Below, piece after piece: positions 15,307 to 24,585 of a stretch of DNA of 64,000 nucleotides. Under the pieces are notes generated by a model, which saw nothing but the letters and a program-made list of their open reading frames with translations, searched no databases and was not told the origin of the DNA. The position numbers and the translations under genes were made by a program. Position 1 is the stretch's first letter, and each line of letters begins with the position of its first letter. The DNA lies in assembly GCA_902519845.1 (NCBI GenBank), contig CABYLQ010000001.1, positions 62,001 to 126,000 of the forward strand, read 5' to 3'. Origin of the DNA: an uncultured Candidatus Actinomarina sp. GTDB taxonomy: Bacteria; Actinomycetota; Acidimicrobiia; Actinomarinales; Actinomarinaceae.

Positions 15307-16563
15307 ATGATTGATCCCCAACTTTTAAAAACAAATATTGAAGCAATCGAAGAAAATATAAGAAAAAGAGATATTGATATTGATTTAGATAAATTAAAAC
15401 TTCTTGATGAAAATAGAAGAGCTTTAAAGTTTGAATCTGAAAAGCTACGAGCTGAACAAAAAAAATTGGGCAAAGAAATTGCATCAGCATCCGAAAAAGA
15501 AAAAGCCATCCTCTTAGAAAAGGCAGAAAAGATTAGCGATAAAGTAAAAAGTCTCTCTGAAGAAACACAGCAAAAAGATGAAGAATTTTTTGATGCGTGG
15601 ATAAAAATTCCTAACATTGTTAACCCTTCTTCACCAGTGGGTAAAACTGATGAAGATAACAAAGAAATAAAGAAGGTAGGAGAACCAAAGAACATTAAAA
15701 ACCCAAGGACACATTTAGAAATAGGTGAAAACCTTGGATTAATAGATGTAGAAAGGGCTTCTAAAATATCAGGTTCACGATTTTCATATTTATTTGGAGA
15801 TTTAGTAAAAATTCAATTCAACTTAGTTTCGTATACATTAAATAAATTATCAGAAAAAGGTTTCAAACCAACAATACCTCCAGTTTTAGTTCGTGAAAAT
15901 GCATTATTTGGAACAGGATTTTTTCCTGATGACTCTGATCAAGTTTATGAAGTTCAAAATGATGACTTATTTTTGGTTGGGACATCTGAAGTTTCATTAG
16001 CGGCACTTCATACTGATGAAATCATAGAAATGAAGAACTTACCATTAAGATATGCTGGTTATTCAACCTGTTTCAGAAGAGAAGCAGGAACTTATGGCAA
16101 AGATACAAGTGGTATTTTTCGAGTTCATCAATTTGATAAAGTTGAGATGTTCTCCTTTTGTGATCCAGAAAAATCAAATGAAGAACATGAACAGATTCTC
16201 GCAACTGAAGAAGAAATACTTAAAGATCTTGAAATTCCTTACAGAGTTGTTGATGTTTGTACCGGAGACCTAGGAGCTTCTGCAGCAAAAAAATACGATA
16301 TCGAGGCATGGATACCAAGTCAACAAAAGTATAGAGAAGTAACTTCTTGTTCTAATACAACCGATTTTCAAGCAAGAAGATTAAACATGAGAACAAAAAA
16401 TGAAGATGGAAATACTATATTGCATACTCTAAATGGTACAGCTTTAGCAGTAGGAAGAATCTTAATTGCTTTACTTGAAAACAATCAGCAATCTGACGGA
16501 AGCGTAACGTTTTCTGATGATTTAGGAAAGATACTCGGAGTAAATAAATTAAGCTATGAATAA
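15307..16563 (+). CDS. serS: Seryl-tRNA synthetase
   Basis: 418 residues. The N-terminal coiled-coil arm (about 25-100, Lys/Glu-rich) binds the long variable arm of tRNA-Ser. The class II core has CFRREAGTYGKDTSG (motif 2) followed by FRVHQFDKVEMF and a C-terminal motif 3 region with NGTALAVGR. It charges tRNA-Ser, and in selenocysteine users also tRNA-Sec, which fits the two selenoproteins in this window. Its 3' end overlaps the convergent LysE gene by 15 bp. Confidence 0.97.
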   Translation: MIDPQLLKTNIEAIEENIRKRDIDIDLDKLKLLDENRRALKFESEKLRAEQKKLGKEIASASEKEKAILLEKAEKISDKVKSLSEETQQKDEEFFDAWIKIPNIVNPSSPVGKTDEDNKEIKKVGEPKNIKNPRTHLEIGENLGLIDVERASKISGSRFSYLFGDLVKIQFNLVSYTLNKLSEKGFKPTIPPVLVRENALFGTGFFPDDSDQVYEVQNDDLFLVGTSEVSLAALHTDEIIEMKNLPLRYAGYSTCFRREAGTYGKDTSGIFRVHQFDKVEMFSFCDPEKSNEEHEQILATEEEILKDLEIPYRVVDVCTGDLGASAAKKYDIEAWIPSQQKYREVTSCSNTTDFQARRLNMRTKNEDGNTILHTLNGTALAVGRILIALLENNQQSDGSVTFSDDLGKILGVNKLSYE

Positions 16564-17100
16564 ACTTGCAACCATACTTAATGCAAGAATAACATAAACA
16601 ATTCTTTCTAATTTTTGGTTACCTATAAGAAAATTTTGAAGACTTTCTCCAAGAAAAAGCCAAGTTATTACACAAGGTCCGCCTACCAGTAAATAAATGA
16701 GATTAGCTTGTAAATGAGGTAACTGAAAAGCAGTCAAGCCTGATACTGCCATAACGACGCCTTTCGGATTAACCCACTGAAACAATGCAGCTTGTAGAAA
16801 AGTGAATGGTTTATCTTCAACACTACCCTCTTTTATCGTGGTTTTTGTTATTGCAACTCTATAAGCAATGTATAAAATCACTATGTAGCCTGCATATTGT
16901 AGGTATTGAAAAATTATCTCTGGAACGTATGAAAGTAAATTACCTCCTAAGAAGAATAAAAAATTAAATCCTAACCAAATACCAAAAAAATGAGGAAGGG
17001 ATCTTTTCCTTCCAAATCTTATTCCAGAAGCCATTAGCATTGAATTATTCGGCCCGGGAGTAATAGAAGTTACAAATGCAAAAATACCAAATTCAATCAT
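16549..17100 (-). CDS. LysE/RhtB-family amino-acid exporter
   Basis: 183 residues, nearly all hydrophobic, with about six membrane segments. The N-terminal signature TSITPGPNNSMLMASG is characteristic of the LysE/RhtB family. Members export amino acids or their analogues; the substrate cannot be told from sequence. It is somewhat shorter than the usual 200-210 residues. Confidence 0.85.
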   Translation of the reverse strand: MIEFGIFAFVTSITPGPNNSMLMASGIRFGRKRSLPHFFGIWLGFNFLFFLGGNLLSYVPEIIFQYLQYAGYIVILYIAYRVAITKTTIKEGSVEDKPFTFLQAALFQWVNPKGVVMAVSGLTAFQLPHLQANLIYLLVGGPCVITWLFLGESLQNFLIGNQKLERIVYVILALSMVASLFIA

Positions 17101-17146
17101 CAGAATATTGTAGGTTTATTTATGCTTTATAGAAGAGAATTTAAAG

Positions 17147-17235
17147 CGGAGGGAGTGGGATTCGAACCCACGGAGCCTTTAAAGACTCACGACATTTCGA
17201 GTGTCGCGCACTAGGCCAGACTATGCGATCCCTCC
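17147..17235 (-). tRNA. tRNA-Ser (CGA)
   Basis: Acceptor GGAGGGA/TCCCTCC, anticodon loop with CGA, long variable arm and T loop GGTTCGAATCC (minus strand). Its first 30 or so bases equal those of tRNA-Ser(GGA) at 17741, so the pair forms an inverted repeat around tadA. Confidence 0.93.
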
Positions 17236-17253
17236 TAGAATAAGTTTAGGGAA

Positions 17254-17712
17254 ATGAATTATAAATCTGACATAGAAAAAATGGAAGTAGCCCTACAAGA
17301 AGCAAAGAGGGCTCTTGAAATTGATGAAGTTCCTATCGGTGCAGCTATTTTCGATAAAAAGGATAAATTAATCGCAAAAGCTCACAACAGAAGAGAAATA
17401 GATCAAGATCCAACGGCGCATGCTGAAATTCTTGTAATAAAAGAGGCATCTAAAATTTTAAAAACATGGAGGCTTGAAGGAACCACCCTCGCAATAACAT
17501 TGGAACCAGACCCAATGTGTGCGGGTGCAATTGTAAATGCAAGAATAAAAACGCTTTTATATAGTTCACCCAATCTAAAGTCAGGAGCTGCATTCACCTT
17601 ATATAATATTCCTCAAGATAAAAGGCTAAATCATTTTGTTGAGATTAGAGATAATATTTTGTCCCATGAATCTGAAGTTATATTATCCTCTTTCTTTGAA
17701 AGTAAGAGATAA
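17254..17712 (+). CDS. tadA: tRNA-adenosine deaminase, with an altered zinc ligand
   Basis: 152 residues of the CMP/dCMP-deaminase fold. The zinc/catalytic motif HAE (His56, Glu58) is intact, but the second motif reads EPDPMCAGAI (Asp86, Cys89) instead of the usual EPCxMCAGA. One Cys ligand is thus replaced by Asp. TadA converts A34 to inosine in tRNA-Arg(ACG), whose gene lies 320 bp downstream. Asp can coordinate zinc, so activity may persist. The gene sits between two inverted tRNA-Ser genes. Confidence 0.88.
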   Translation: MNYKSDIEKMEVALQEAKRALEIDEVPIGAAIFDKKDKLIAKAHNRREIDQDPTAHAEILVIKEASKILKTWRLEGTTLAITLEPDPMCAGAIVNARIKTLLYSSPNLKSGAAFTLYNIPQDKRLNHFVEIRDNILSHESEVILSSFFESKR

Positions 17713-17740
17713 GTAAACTTATACTTTAGATCTTTTACAT

Positions 17741-17829
17741 GGAGGGATCGCATAGTCTGGCCTAGTGCGCACGCTTGGAAAGTGTGTAAGGGTTTATCCC
17801 CTTCGAGGGTTCGAATCCCTCTCCCTCCG
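17741..17829 (+). tRNA. tRNA-Ser (GGA)
   Basis: GGAGGGA/TCCCTCC acceptor, anticodon stem CACGC/GTGTG with loop TTGGAAA (GGA), and a long variable arm. Discriminator G. Its 5' half is shared with the CGA isoacceptor. Confidence 0.93.
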
Positions 17830-17848
17830 CACAAAAGATTTTAAATTT

Positions 17849-17934
17849 GGAGGGATGGCCGAGCGGACGAAGGCGTTAGTCTTGAAAACTAATGTATGTA
17901 TTCCATACCGTGGGTTCGAATCCCACTCCCTCCG
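17849..17934 (+). tRNA. tRNA-Ser (TGA)
   Basis: GGAGGGA/TCCCTCC acceptor, D arm GGCCGAGCGG, anticodon stem TTAGT/ACTAA with loop CTTGAAA (TGA), and a long variable arm. Note that this UGA is its anticodon; it reads UCN codons, not stop. Confidence 0.93.
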
Positions 17935-17941
17935 CATGCTT

Positions 17942-18033
<92 letters not shown>

Positions 18034-18034
18034 A

Positions 18035-18108
<74 letters not shown>

Positions 18109-18136
18109 CAATTATGTCTTTTTTAATTTGGTATTT

Positions 18137-18796
18137 TTAATAATTCCAAAGAGGTTCAGTTAGATTCCAATCCGGTGACTCACCCCATTTATTTAAATAA
18201 GTGACTTCTTCAACCGGCTTTCTTTCAGCAACACCCCATTTTCCTAGTGGATAACCTGCAGTTATTGTTGCATTTAATGTCCATCCTTTATCGGCTGGAA
18301 TCCCAAGAACTTCATATACGTCATCTGTTTTAAAACTCATAACTGTGGTAAGGCAAGTCCCAATACCATGTCCTCTAGCAGCAAGCATTAAATTCCATAT
18401 AGCCGGATAAATTGACGATCCAGTTGGATCATTCCTAGAAAAGGCAAGTACTAATAAAGGTACTTTATGATAGTTTTCTGCCAACCAACTTGCCGAATTA
18501 CTTATCCTTTTTACTGATTCAATTTGATCTTTATCTTTCAAGTTTGATGCACCTAAATCCTCTGAATTGTTGTAAAAAGATTTCACATAATAATCCCAAG
18601 TTTCTTTGTAAATGTCAGAAAGTTTTTCACGCACTTCTTTATCAGTTACAACAACAAATTTCCAATCCTGACGATTTGAACCACTTGGTGCACGAATTGC
18701 TGAATCAATTATGGACTTAATAACATCCTCAGGTATTGGATCTTCTTTTACTCTTCTCATAGCTCTTGTTGTATACAAAGCTTCAAATACATCCAT
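18137..18796 (-). CDS. Nitroreductase-family FMN protein
   Basis: 219 residues. The N-terminal TTRAMRRVKEDPIPE and RAPSGSNRQDWKFVVV are typical of the nitroreductase fold and contribute FMN-binding Arg/Ser residues. A C-terminal GYPLGKWG stretch closes the family pattern. Members are NAD(P)H-dependent flavin reductases of varied substrates; none can be assigned here. It is divergent from the crotonase gene, with a 26-bp gap. Confidence 0.85.
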   Translation of the reverse strand: MDVFEALYTTRAMRRVKEDPIPEDVIKSIIDSAIRAPSGSNRQDWKFVVVTDKEVREKLSDIYKETWDYYVKSFYNNSEDLGASNLKDKDQIESVKRISNSASWLAENYHKVPLLVLAFSRNDPTGSSIYPAIWNLMLAARGHGIGTCLTTVMSFKTDDVYEVLGIPADKGWTLNATITAGYPLGKWGVAERKPVEEVTYLNKWGESPDWNLTEPLWNY

Positions 18797-18822
18797 GGAA
18801 ATATCTTACTAAGATTATTTAT

Positions 18823-19632
18823 ATGGAAGATAAATTAATAAAAGAAATTAAAGATGATGTTGCTTATATTTGGATTAACAGACCGGATAAAAAAAATGCA
18901 TTAGATTTTGATGTATGGTTTGGCATTCCTGACTTAATAGAAGAGATAGTAGAAAAAGAAGAAGCAAGGTGTATTTTGTTGGCAGGTAAGGGAGATGCAT
19001 TTTCTGCAGGCATTGACATAACAGTATTAATGCAAGACATGAATTTAAACGAGAATCTATCTTCTACCGCAAGTGATAGAAGAGAAACAATGAAACAAAT
19101 AGAGGACCTACAAAATGCATTTACCAGAATTGCAAATTCTCCAATACCAACAATTGCATTAGCCCATGGTTTTTGTATCGGTGGAGCTACGAGTATGGTC
19201 TCCGCTTGCGACATTAGACTTTCAACTCGAGACGCAGTTTTTTCTATAGGTGAAACAAAACTTGGACTTGTTGCAGATGTTGGAATCTTACAAAGGATGC
19301 CAAAAATTGTTTCAAAAGGAGATTTAAGAGAGCTAGCTTTCACAGGTAGAAAGTTTGATGGAGAACATGCGGAAAAAATAAGATTTGTAAGCAATACATA
19401 TGAAAATGTTGAAGAACTCCACAAAGCCGGGTTGGAGATGGCTAAAGAGATTGCTTCAAATTCAAAAAATATTGTTCAGGGTACAAAAGAAATTTTACAT
19501 AAAGGAGAAGACTTAACAACCGATCAAGCACTTGATTTTGTTAGATTGTGGAACACATCCTATCTAATTTCTGACGACCTTAAAGAAGGTGTATTGGCTT
19601 TTCTTGAAAAAAGAGACCCTGATTTTAATTAA
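18823..19632 (+). CDS. Enoyl-CoA hydratase/isomerase family, dienoyl-CoA isomerase-like
   Basis: 269 residues from ATG 18823; the upstream in-frame ATG at 18766 overlaps the divergent gene and is rejected. Crotonase motifs are GDAFSAGID, the oxyanion stretch HGFCIGGATSM, ACDIRL, and ETKLGLVADVGILQRMPK. The Asp in ADVG and the following QR-P pattern match delta3,5-delta2,4-dienoyl-CoA isomerases rather than standard hydratases, which have Glu there. Likely role: isomerising polyunsaturated acyl-CoA in beta-oxidation. The tail overlaps the convergent dgt-like gene by 8 bp. Confidence 0.85.
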   Translation: MEDKLIKEIKDDVAYIWINRPDKKNALDFDVWFGIPDLIEEIVEKEEARCILLAGKGDAFSAGIDITVLMQDMNLNENLSSTASDRRETMKQIEDLQNAFTRIANSPIPTIALAHGFCIGGATSMVSACDIRLSTRDAVFSIGETKLGLVADVGILQRMPKIVSKGDLRELAFTGRKFDGEHAEKIRFVSNTYENVEELHKAGLEMAKEIASNSKNIVQGTKEILHKGEDLTTDQALDFVRLWNTSYLISDDLKEGVLAFLEKRDPDFN

Positions 19633-20605
19633 TTTTTCCAAAAGTTGAGATTGCGAACCTATCAGTCATCCCAGCAACATAATCAATAGAATTTTCAATA
19701 TCATCTTCACTTTGTATATAATTTTTTGGTAGTTCATTTTTATTTTCTATAAAATATTCGACAAGCGTTTGTACAATATTTTTACATTCTTTTCTTTGAT
19801 CGTTAGTTTCTTTTCTGAGATAAACATTTTCGAACATAAACTCTCTTAATTCATTCATAATTTCTCCAATTTCAGAATCCATTACTAGTTCGTTACTATT
19901 AGAAGCTTTAAATATTCCAGAAATCAAACTATTGATCCATTGCTTTCCAGGGGTACCAAGTTCCTTAGTAATTTTGTTTGGAATATCACTAATTTTGATT
20001 ACATTTGCCCTTAATGCGTCCTCAACATCATGAGATAAGTAGGCAATCCTGTCTGCAAACCTACAAATCATTCCTTCTTGCGTGGAAGGCTTTTCAGTAT
20101 ATCTCCAAGGATGTTTTTCAATGCCATCAATAGTTTCAACACTAAGATTAAGGTTTTCAATTTTGCTAAAAATTTTAACTGAGTTTTCAGAATGACTCCA
20201 GCCATTAGGATGCATTTCATTAAGTATTTCTTCTCCAGTATGACCAAAAGGTGAATGACCAACATCATGACCTAGACATATAGCTTCAGTCAAATCCGGA
20301 TTTAGCCCAAGTGTTTTTGAAATAGATCTTCCAACTTGAGTTACATTTAAGGTATGAGTCATCCTTGTAATAAAATGGTCACCATCAGGGTTTATAAACA
20401 CTTGAGTCTTATGCTTCAATCTTCTAAATGCTTTTGAATGAATTATTCGATCTCTATCTCTTTCAAAAATAGTTCTAAACTCGTCATGCTCCTCATGACT
20501 TAATCTACCTTTGGAATTTTCAGACAGCATTGCATTGGAAGATAAAGTTATTCTTTCGTTAGTTTCTCGCCATTTTCTGTCTCTAAGAATGAAGGAATCG
20601 TTCAT
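19625..20605 (-). CDS. dgt: dGTP triphosphohydrolase-like HD protein
   Basis: 326 residues. The HD metal site is visible: FRRLKHKTQVF, THTLNVTQV (His), GHDVGHSPFGHTGE (His-Asp and further His) and AYLSHDVEDA (Asp). These proteins cleave dNTPs to nucleoside and triphosphate, controlling dNTP pools. The length fits the type-2 subfamily. It lies 16 bp after a deoxyribonucleotidase-like gene, consistent with a nucleotide-pool operon. Confidence 0.9.
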   Translation of the reverse strand: MNDSFILRDRKWRETNERITLSSNAMLSENSKGRLSHEEHDEFRTIFERDRDRIIHSKAFRRLKHKTQVFINPDGDHFITRMTHTLNVTQVGRSISKTLGLNPDLTEAICLGHDVGHSPFGHTGEEILNEMHPNGWSHSENSVKIFSKIENLNLSVETIDGIEKHPWRYTEKPSTQEGMICRFADRIAYLSHDVEDALRANVIKISDIPNKITKELGTPGKQWINSLISGIFKASNSNELVMDSEIGEIMNELREFMFENVYLRKETNDQRKECKNIVQTLVEYFIENKNELPKNYIQSEDDIENSIDYVAGMTDRFAISTFGKIN

Positions 20606-20621
20606 GATTTCAGATTAATTG

Positions 20622-21167
20622 TTAAAGAGAATTTAATAAAGGAATTAAATCTTTCCATTCATTCAAATCAAGAACACCTGTTACTGGATCGTTGTATTCT
20701 CTTACAAATCTAATAATAATTTTATTCTTTAAATTTTTAACATAATTATCGAGCTGATACGGCGCATCATCAATGTAAACATCGCAATCAATTTTCCATT
20801 TATCCTCAATGAAATGTATTTCTTTTGTTGGAATTTTTTTTTCACCTAGCCAAATCAATGTATCATGAATTGACCACCATGGCTTTGATGATATGATAAC
20901 TATTTCATGCCCCATCTTCGACAAGTCATATAGAATTTCTAGAGAATCTTCGTAAATATCTAAATTTCTAAAAATTGACGAACCGTTTATATCTTTTGCC
21001 CATTTCCAAAAATCTATCTCTTCTTCAAAATGAGTGAGTGGTTTTGATAAACCCCATTCGGTGATGTCTTTTTCAAGAATTTTTTTCCCAAACTCAGCTT
21101 CATACTGTGTTGTCCAACCTTTGGTGAAGTTTGCAACAACACCGTCTAAATCTACTCCAATTCTCAT
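20622..21167 (-). CDS. 5'(3')-deoxyribonucleotidase-like HAD phosphatase
   Basis: 181 residues. The HAD motif 1 is GVDLDGVVANF (Asp nucleophile Asp6, Asp8), motif 2 IVIISSKPWW and motif 4 CDVYIDDAPYQL. The size and DLDGVVA start fit the NT5C (cytosolic 5'(3')-deoxyribonucleotidase) group, which dephosphorylates dNMPs. The neighbouring dgt-like gene supports a nucleotide role. Confidence 0.75.
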   Translation of the reverse strand: MRIGVDLDGVVANFTKGWTTQYEAEFGKKILEKDITEWGLSKPLTHFEEEIDFWKWAKDINGSSIFRNLDIYEDSLEILYDLSKMGHEIVIISSKPWWSIHDTLIWLGEKKIPTKEIHFIEDKWKIDCDVYIDDAPYQLDNYVKNLKNKIIIRFVREYNDPVTGVLDLNEWKDLIPLLNSL

Positions 21168-21226
21168 TTGACTAAGTTTAATTCTTCAGTGCACTATAGA
21201 TGTGTAAGCTATTAGCATTTAGTAAT

Positions 21227-22750
21227 ATGGAACAAGCATTTTATAGAAAATATAGGCCTCAAAACTTAGATGAGATGGTTGGTCAGGATGAAGCAGTAGC
21301 TCTTATTTCATCACAAATTTCGGATGATAAAATTGGTCATGCTTATCTTTTTTCTGGACCAAAGGGTGTTGGAAAAACTTCCCTTGCAAGAATAATTGCT
21401 AAAGAACTTGGATGTGACCCTATTTTTGATGTTTCTGAAATTGATGCTGCATCCCATAATAAAGTCGATGACATTAGAGACATGAATGAAAGCGTAAATT
21501 TTATAGCAACATCTCCTGGGAAAAAAAGAATATTTATTTTGGATGAGGTGCACATGTTATCGAATGCTGCATCTAATGCATTTCTAAAAACGCTCGAAGA
21601 GCCACCAGAGCACGTTATTTTTATTCTTGCAACCACTGAGCCTGACAGAGTAATTGAGACCATTAGAAGTAGAACAACTCAAGTTGTGTTTAAGAAAATT
21701 GTGGATGAAAAAATAATCAACGTTCTTGAGCAAATTTCAAAAGAAGAAAAGATTAATTTTAAAAAAGACATCTTACAAATCATTGCATCCTATTCTGACG
21801 GGTCACTTCGAGATGCAATTAACTTACTTGAGCAGGCAAATAATACATTTGGTTCTGATCTAACAGTTGAGAATATTTTTAGCTTAGTTGGCAAACTAGG
21901 ATCTTCAGAGATAGATCAAATAATTGAATCGATTGAGTTTCAAGATACGAGCAAAATTTTGACTGTAATTAGAAATGCATATTCGAAAGGATTACAACCT
22001 TCCGATATAACTAATTCTGTATCTGAATTTTTTAGAAATTTGTTTTATTTGAAATATTTACCTGATGATGAAAAATTAAAATCTCTGTCAGAAAATTTTT
22101 CAAAAAATTTAGAAAAAGCAAATGAAAAAATTTCTGCAAAGCAACTTGTAAGAATTCTTGATCTTATTGACGAAATAAATTCAACATTACCTGTCTCAAA
22201 TTCTCAGCATTTAAAACTTGAACTATTCATGATGAAATTAGTAAAACCAGAATTTGGTTCAGACGTAAAGTCGATAGGATACAGGTTGGATATTCTAGAA
22301 GGCCAATCAAATTTATTACAGCCAAAATTAAATGATGAAAGGGATTTAAACGATTCAAAAAAACATACAGAGGTCAAGCCTGAACCGAAGAAAAAAGAAA
22401 AAAAATCAACAAAAAAACAATCTATCGAAGATTTTGATATATTCTGGCCCAAAATTTTAAATTCTCTTAAAGAGATACTGTCTTCAAGAAAATTTTCTTA
22501 CTTGACATCAATTAAGCCTGAGGTTCGAGAGAATGGTGATCTTATTTTGTTAGTTGATAAAAATAACGAATTTCTTTTTGATGAATTAAAGAAGTCATCT
22601 GAGATAACTGACTTGGTTAAATCTGAGATAGCAAAATTGATGGGAATCGAAATAAGTGTAATTATAGATATTAGTGAAATTACAAACAAAAGTGAAGATG
22701 GTGGGATAACAGCAGCGCAGGAAATTTTTGATGTTGAAGACTTAAGCTAA
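21227..22750 (+). CDS. dnaX: DNA polymerase III gamma/tau subunit lacking the zinc module
   Basis: 507 residues from ATG 21227 (MEQAFYRKYRPQ is the canonical DnaX start; the ATG at 21200 is too early). Clamp-loader AAA+ motifs: GPKGVGKTS (Walker A), LDEVHMLS (Walker B), and LEEPPEHVIFILATTE with SRTTQ (sensor 1, Arg finger). Domain III and a Lys-rich linker follow. Between AKELGC and FDVSEIDAAS the usual insert with four zinc-binding Cys is absent, about 25 residues. It loads the sliding clamp. Unique C-terminus about 100 residues, so a tau-like form. Confidence 0.92.
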   Translation: MEQAFYRKYRPQNLDEMVGQDEAVALISSQISDDKIGHAYLFSGPKGVGKTSLARIIAKELGCDPIFDVSEIDAASHNKVDDIRDMNESVNFIATSPGKKRIFILDEVHMLSNAASNAFLKTLEEPPEHVIFILATTEPDRVIETIRSRTTQVVFKKIVDEKIINVLEQISKEEKINFKKDILQIIASYSDGSLRDAINLLEQANNTFGSDLTVENIFSLVGKLGSSEIDQIIESIEFQDTSKILTVIRNAYSKGLQPSDITNSVSEFFRNLFYLKYLPDDEKLKSLSENFSKNLEKANEKISAKQLVRILDLIDEINSTLPVSNSQHLKLELFMMKLVKPEFGSDVKSIGYRLDILEGQSNLLQPKLNDERDLNDSKKHTEVKPEPKKKEKKSTKKQSIEDFDIFWPKILNSLKEILSSRKFSYLTSIKPEVRENGDLILLVDKNNEFLFDELKKSSEITDLVKSEIAKLMGIEISVIIDISEITNKSEDGGITAAQEIFDVEDLS

Positions 22751-23088
22751 TTATCTTTTAGGTTTAACTCACTCAAAGCCATAGTAATTCTTCTTGAACC
22801 TTGATTTTGTGCACTCTTACACAATTCTATAAAACTTCTAAGTTCACCTGTTCTAAATTTTTTTAATTCATCACCTGAAGATATATTTCCACTTCTTTCT
22901 CTTTCTAATAATTTAATTTCGATTTCTTTAGCTCTTGCAAGATAGGTACTACTTACTTCAAAAAGAGTATCAATACCATCGGATATTGGAGGATTAATAT
23001 GTCCCATCAAAACATTTATGTACTCATTGATTTCATCATGAAGCTCATTAACATCTGATAAACCTTTTTTTAATGGAAATTTTTGCAT
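22747..23088 (-). CDS. Small helical protein of unknown function
   Basis: 113 residues, mostly charged and predicted helical, with no Cys and no membrane segment. It ends 4 bp inside the convergent dnaX and its start directly abuts the murJ stop, so it is probably co-transcribed with murJ and may act in wall synthesis or division. Family not recognised. Confidence 0.65.
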   Translation of the reverse strand: MQKFPLKKGLSDVNELHDEINEYINVLMGHINPPISDGIDTLFEVSSTYLARAKEIEIKLLERERSGNISSGDELKKFRTGELRSFIELCKSAQNQGSRRITMALSELNLKDN

Positions 23089-24585
23089 TTATCTAACCTT
23101 ATTTATTTTCACATATTTCATTTTAATTACCCTAACAGACACAATAAAAGATAATGCAATTATTGTTGTAGAAATAAAAATGTGTAAGAACTTACCAAAA
23201 TTATCTATTGGTAGGAATTGAATAATTCTTAGCGCAACAAAATAAATAACTGAAGAAATTATCAAATCGCTAATCAAATTTTTATTCAGAATTTTTTCGC
23301 CATCAATTTTTAAAGTGGCTAATAAAATTAATGAATATAAAAATAAAGAAGAAATGATTATTGTTGCGTAACTAATTTCAGATTCATTTTCAGTATTCAA
23401 AATAATTAATGTAGCTAAAACAGTCGAGGAAGTTCCAACCAGAACGGGATACCAATAATTAGATTGTACATAAAATGATCTAGTAACGATTTGGTTTAAT
23501 GACCATGGCAAAATTCCAAAAGCAACAATTGACATTATTGAACTAACCCGAAGAACATCACTACTATTAAATTCTCCTCTTTCATAAACAAGACTAATAA
23601 TTTCAGCATTATTTGTAATAAGCACCAACACAATTGCTAGGTTCACAAAATATAATATTGCTATTTGTTGACGAATTAATTGTTTGAGTTCTTCAAATTT
23701 TTCCCTTACAAATAAATTTGACATAGTAGGAAAACTAGCAACACCTACTGCTTGTGCTATAACGCCCACTGGTAAAATGGCGATTCTCCTTGCATATCTA
23801 AATGATGCAATTGCTCCTACACTTAACATGGAACCAAAAATTCTAAACAACTGCTCATCCATAACTGCAATTGATTGGCCAACAATTAAAGGAACTGAAA
23901 CTTTAAAGTAATGTGTCAAATCTTGAATCTTTGGTTTTATTAATTTTACATTTAGACCAATTTTTTTCAGCCCATATACTTGAATAACTATATGTCCTAT
24001 AAAAGAACCTATAAAGCCACCAATGGCAAATCCATAAATTGTTGATTCCGGGGTAGAAGAATTTATCCAACCAAAGAAAATTATTGAAAGATTATATATT
24101 ACTGGAGCTAATGCAGCATATTTAAACTCGCCCATGAAATATTGATAGGCCATCATGACTGCTCCGGAAAAGAAGAAAACCTGACTAAAAATTATTGGTG
24201 TAAATACTTTAACAAAAAGCTCAATATCAATTACTCCAAATATTTCACCAATTTCATATCTAAATAGAAAGAAAATAATTGAAAAAATACCAAATATTAG
24301 GGTTAGACCACTTAAAAGTGAGAGAAAGTAATTATTTAAATCAACAAGTTTATCTTTTTGAAGTTTGGACAAAATAGGAATTAATGTAATTGCTAAATAT
24401 CCACCTGCAGAAAGATAGAACAAAAAATCAGGAATTACAAAAGCAAGATCCAAAGTGTCTGTTGCTGACGAGACACCTGTCCATCTTGCAAGAAGAATCT
24501 CCCTAATAAACCCAAATATTCTGCTCATCAAATAGGCTAGAGAAATAATTGAAATTGGTCCCAGCAATTTTTTAAAGTTCCGCAT
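23089..24585 (-). CDS. murJ: Lipid II flippase MurJ (MviN)
   Basis: 498 residues with about 14 hydrophobic segments and MviN-type motifs: SRIFGFIREILLARW at the N-terminus, FIPD-like VIPDFLFYLSAGG, and SFRYARRIAILPVGVIAQAVG in the middle. It moves lipid-linked peptidoglycan precursor across the membrane. There is no C-terminal kinase-like domain as found in mycobacterial MviN. It overlaps the PHP gene by 14 bp. Confidence 0.9.
   Translation of the reverse strand: MRNFKKLLGPISIISLAYLMSRIFGFIREILLARWTGVSSATDTLDLAFVIPDFLFYLSAGGYLAITLIPILSKLQKDKLVDLNNYFLSLLSGLTLIFGIFSIIFFLFRYEIGEIFGVIDIELFVKVFTPIIFSQVFFFSGAVMMAYQYFMGEFKYAALAPVIYNLSIIFFGWINSSTPESTIYGFAIGGFIGSFIGHIVIQVYGLKKIGLNVKLIKPKIQDLTHYFKVSVPLIVGQSIAVMDEQLFRIFGSMLSVGAIASFRYARRIAILPVGVIAQAVGVASFPTMSNLFVREKFEELKQLIRQQIAILYFVNLAIVLVLITNNAEIISLVYERGEFNSSDVLRVSSIMSIVAFGILPWSLNQIVTRSFYVQSNYWYPVLVGTSSTVLATLIILNTENESEISYATIIISSLFLYSLILLATLKIDGEKILNKNLISDLIISSVIYFVALRIIQFLPIDNFGKFLHIFISTTIIALSFIVSVRVIKMKYVKINKVR

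Noticed and set aside
18766-18822. Earlier start of the crotonase gene
   Set aside because: It would overlap the divergent nitroreductase start; ATG 18823 gives the usual family N-terminus.
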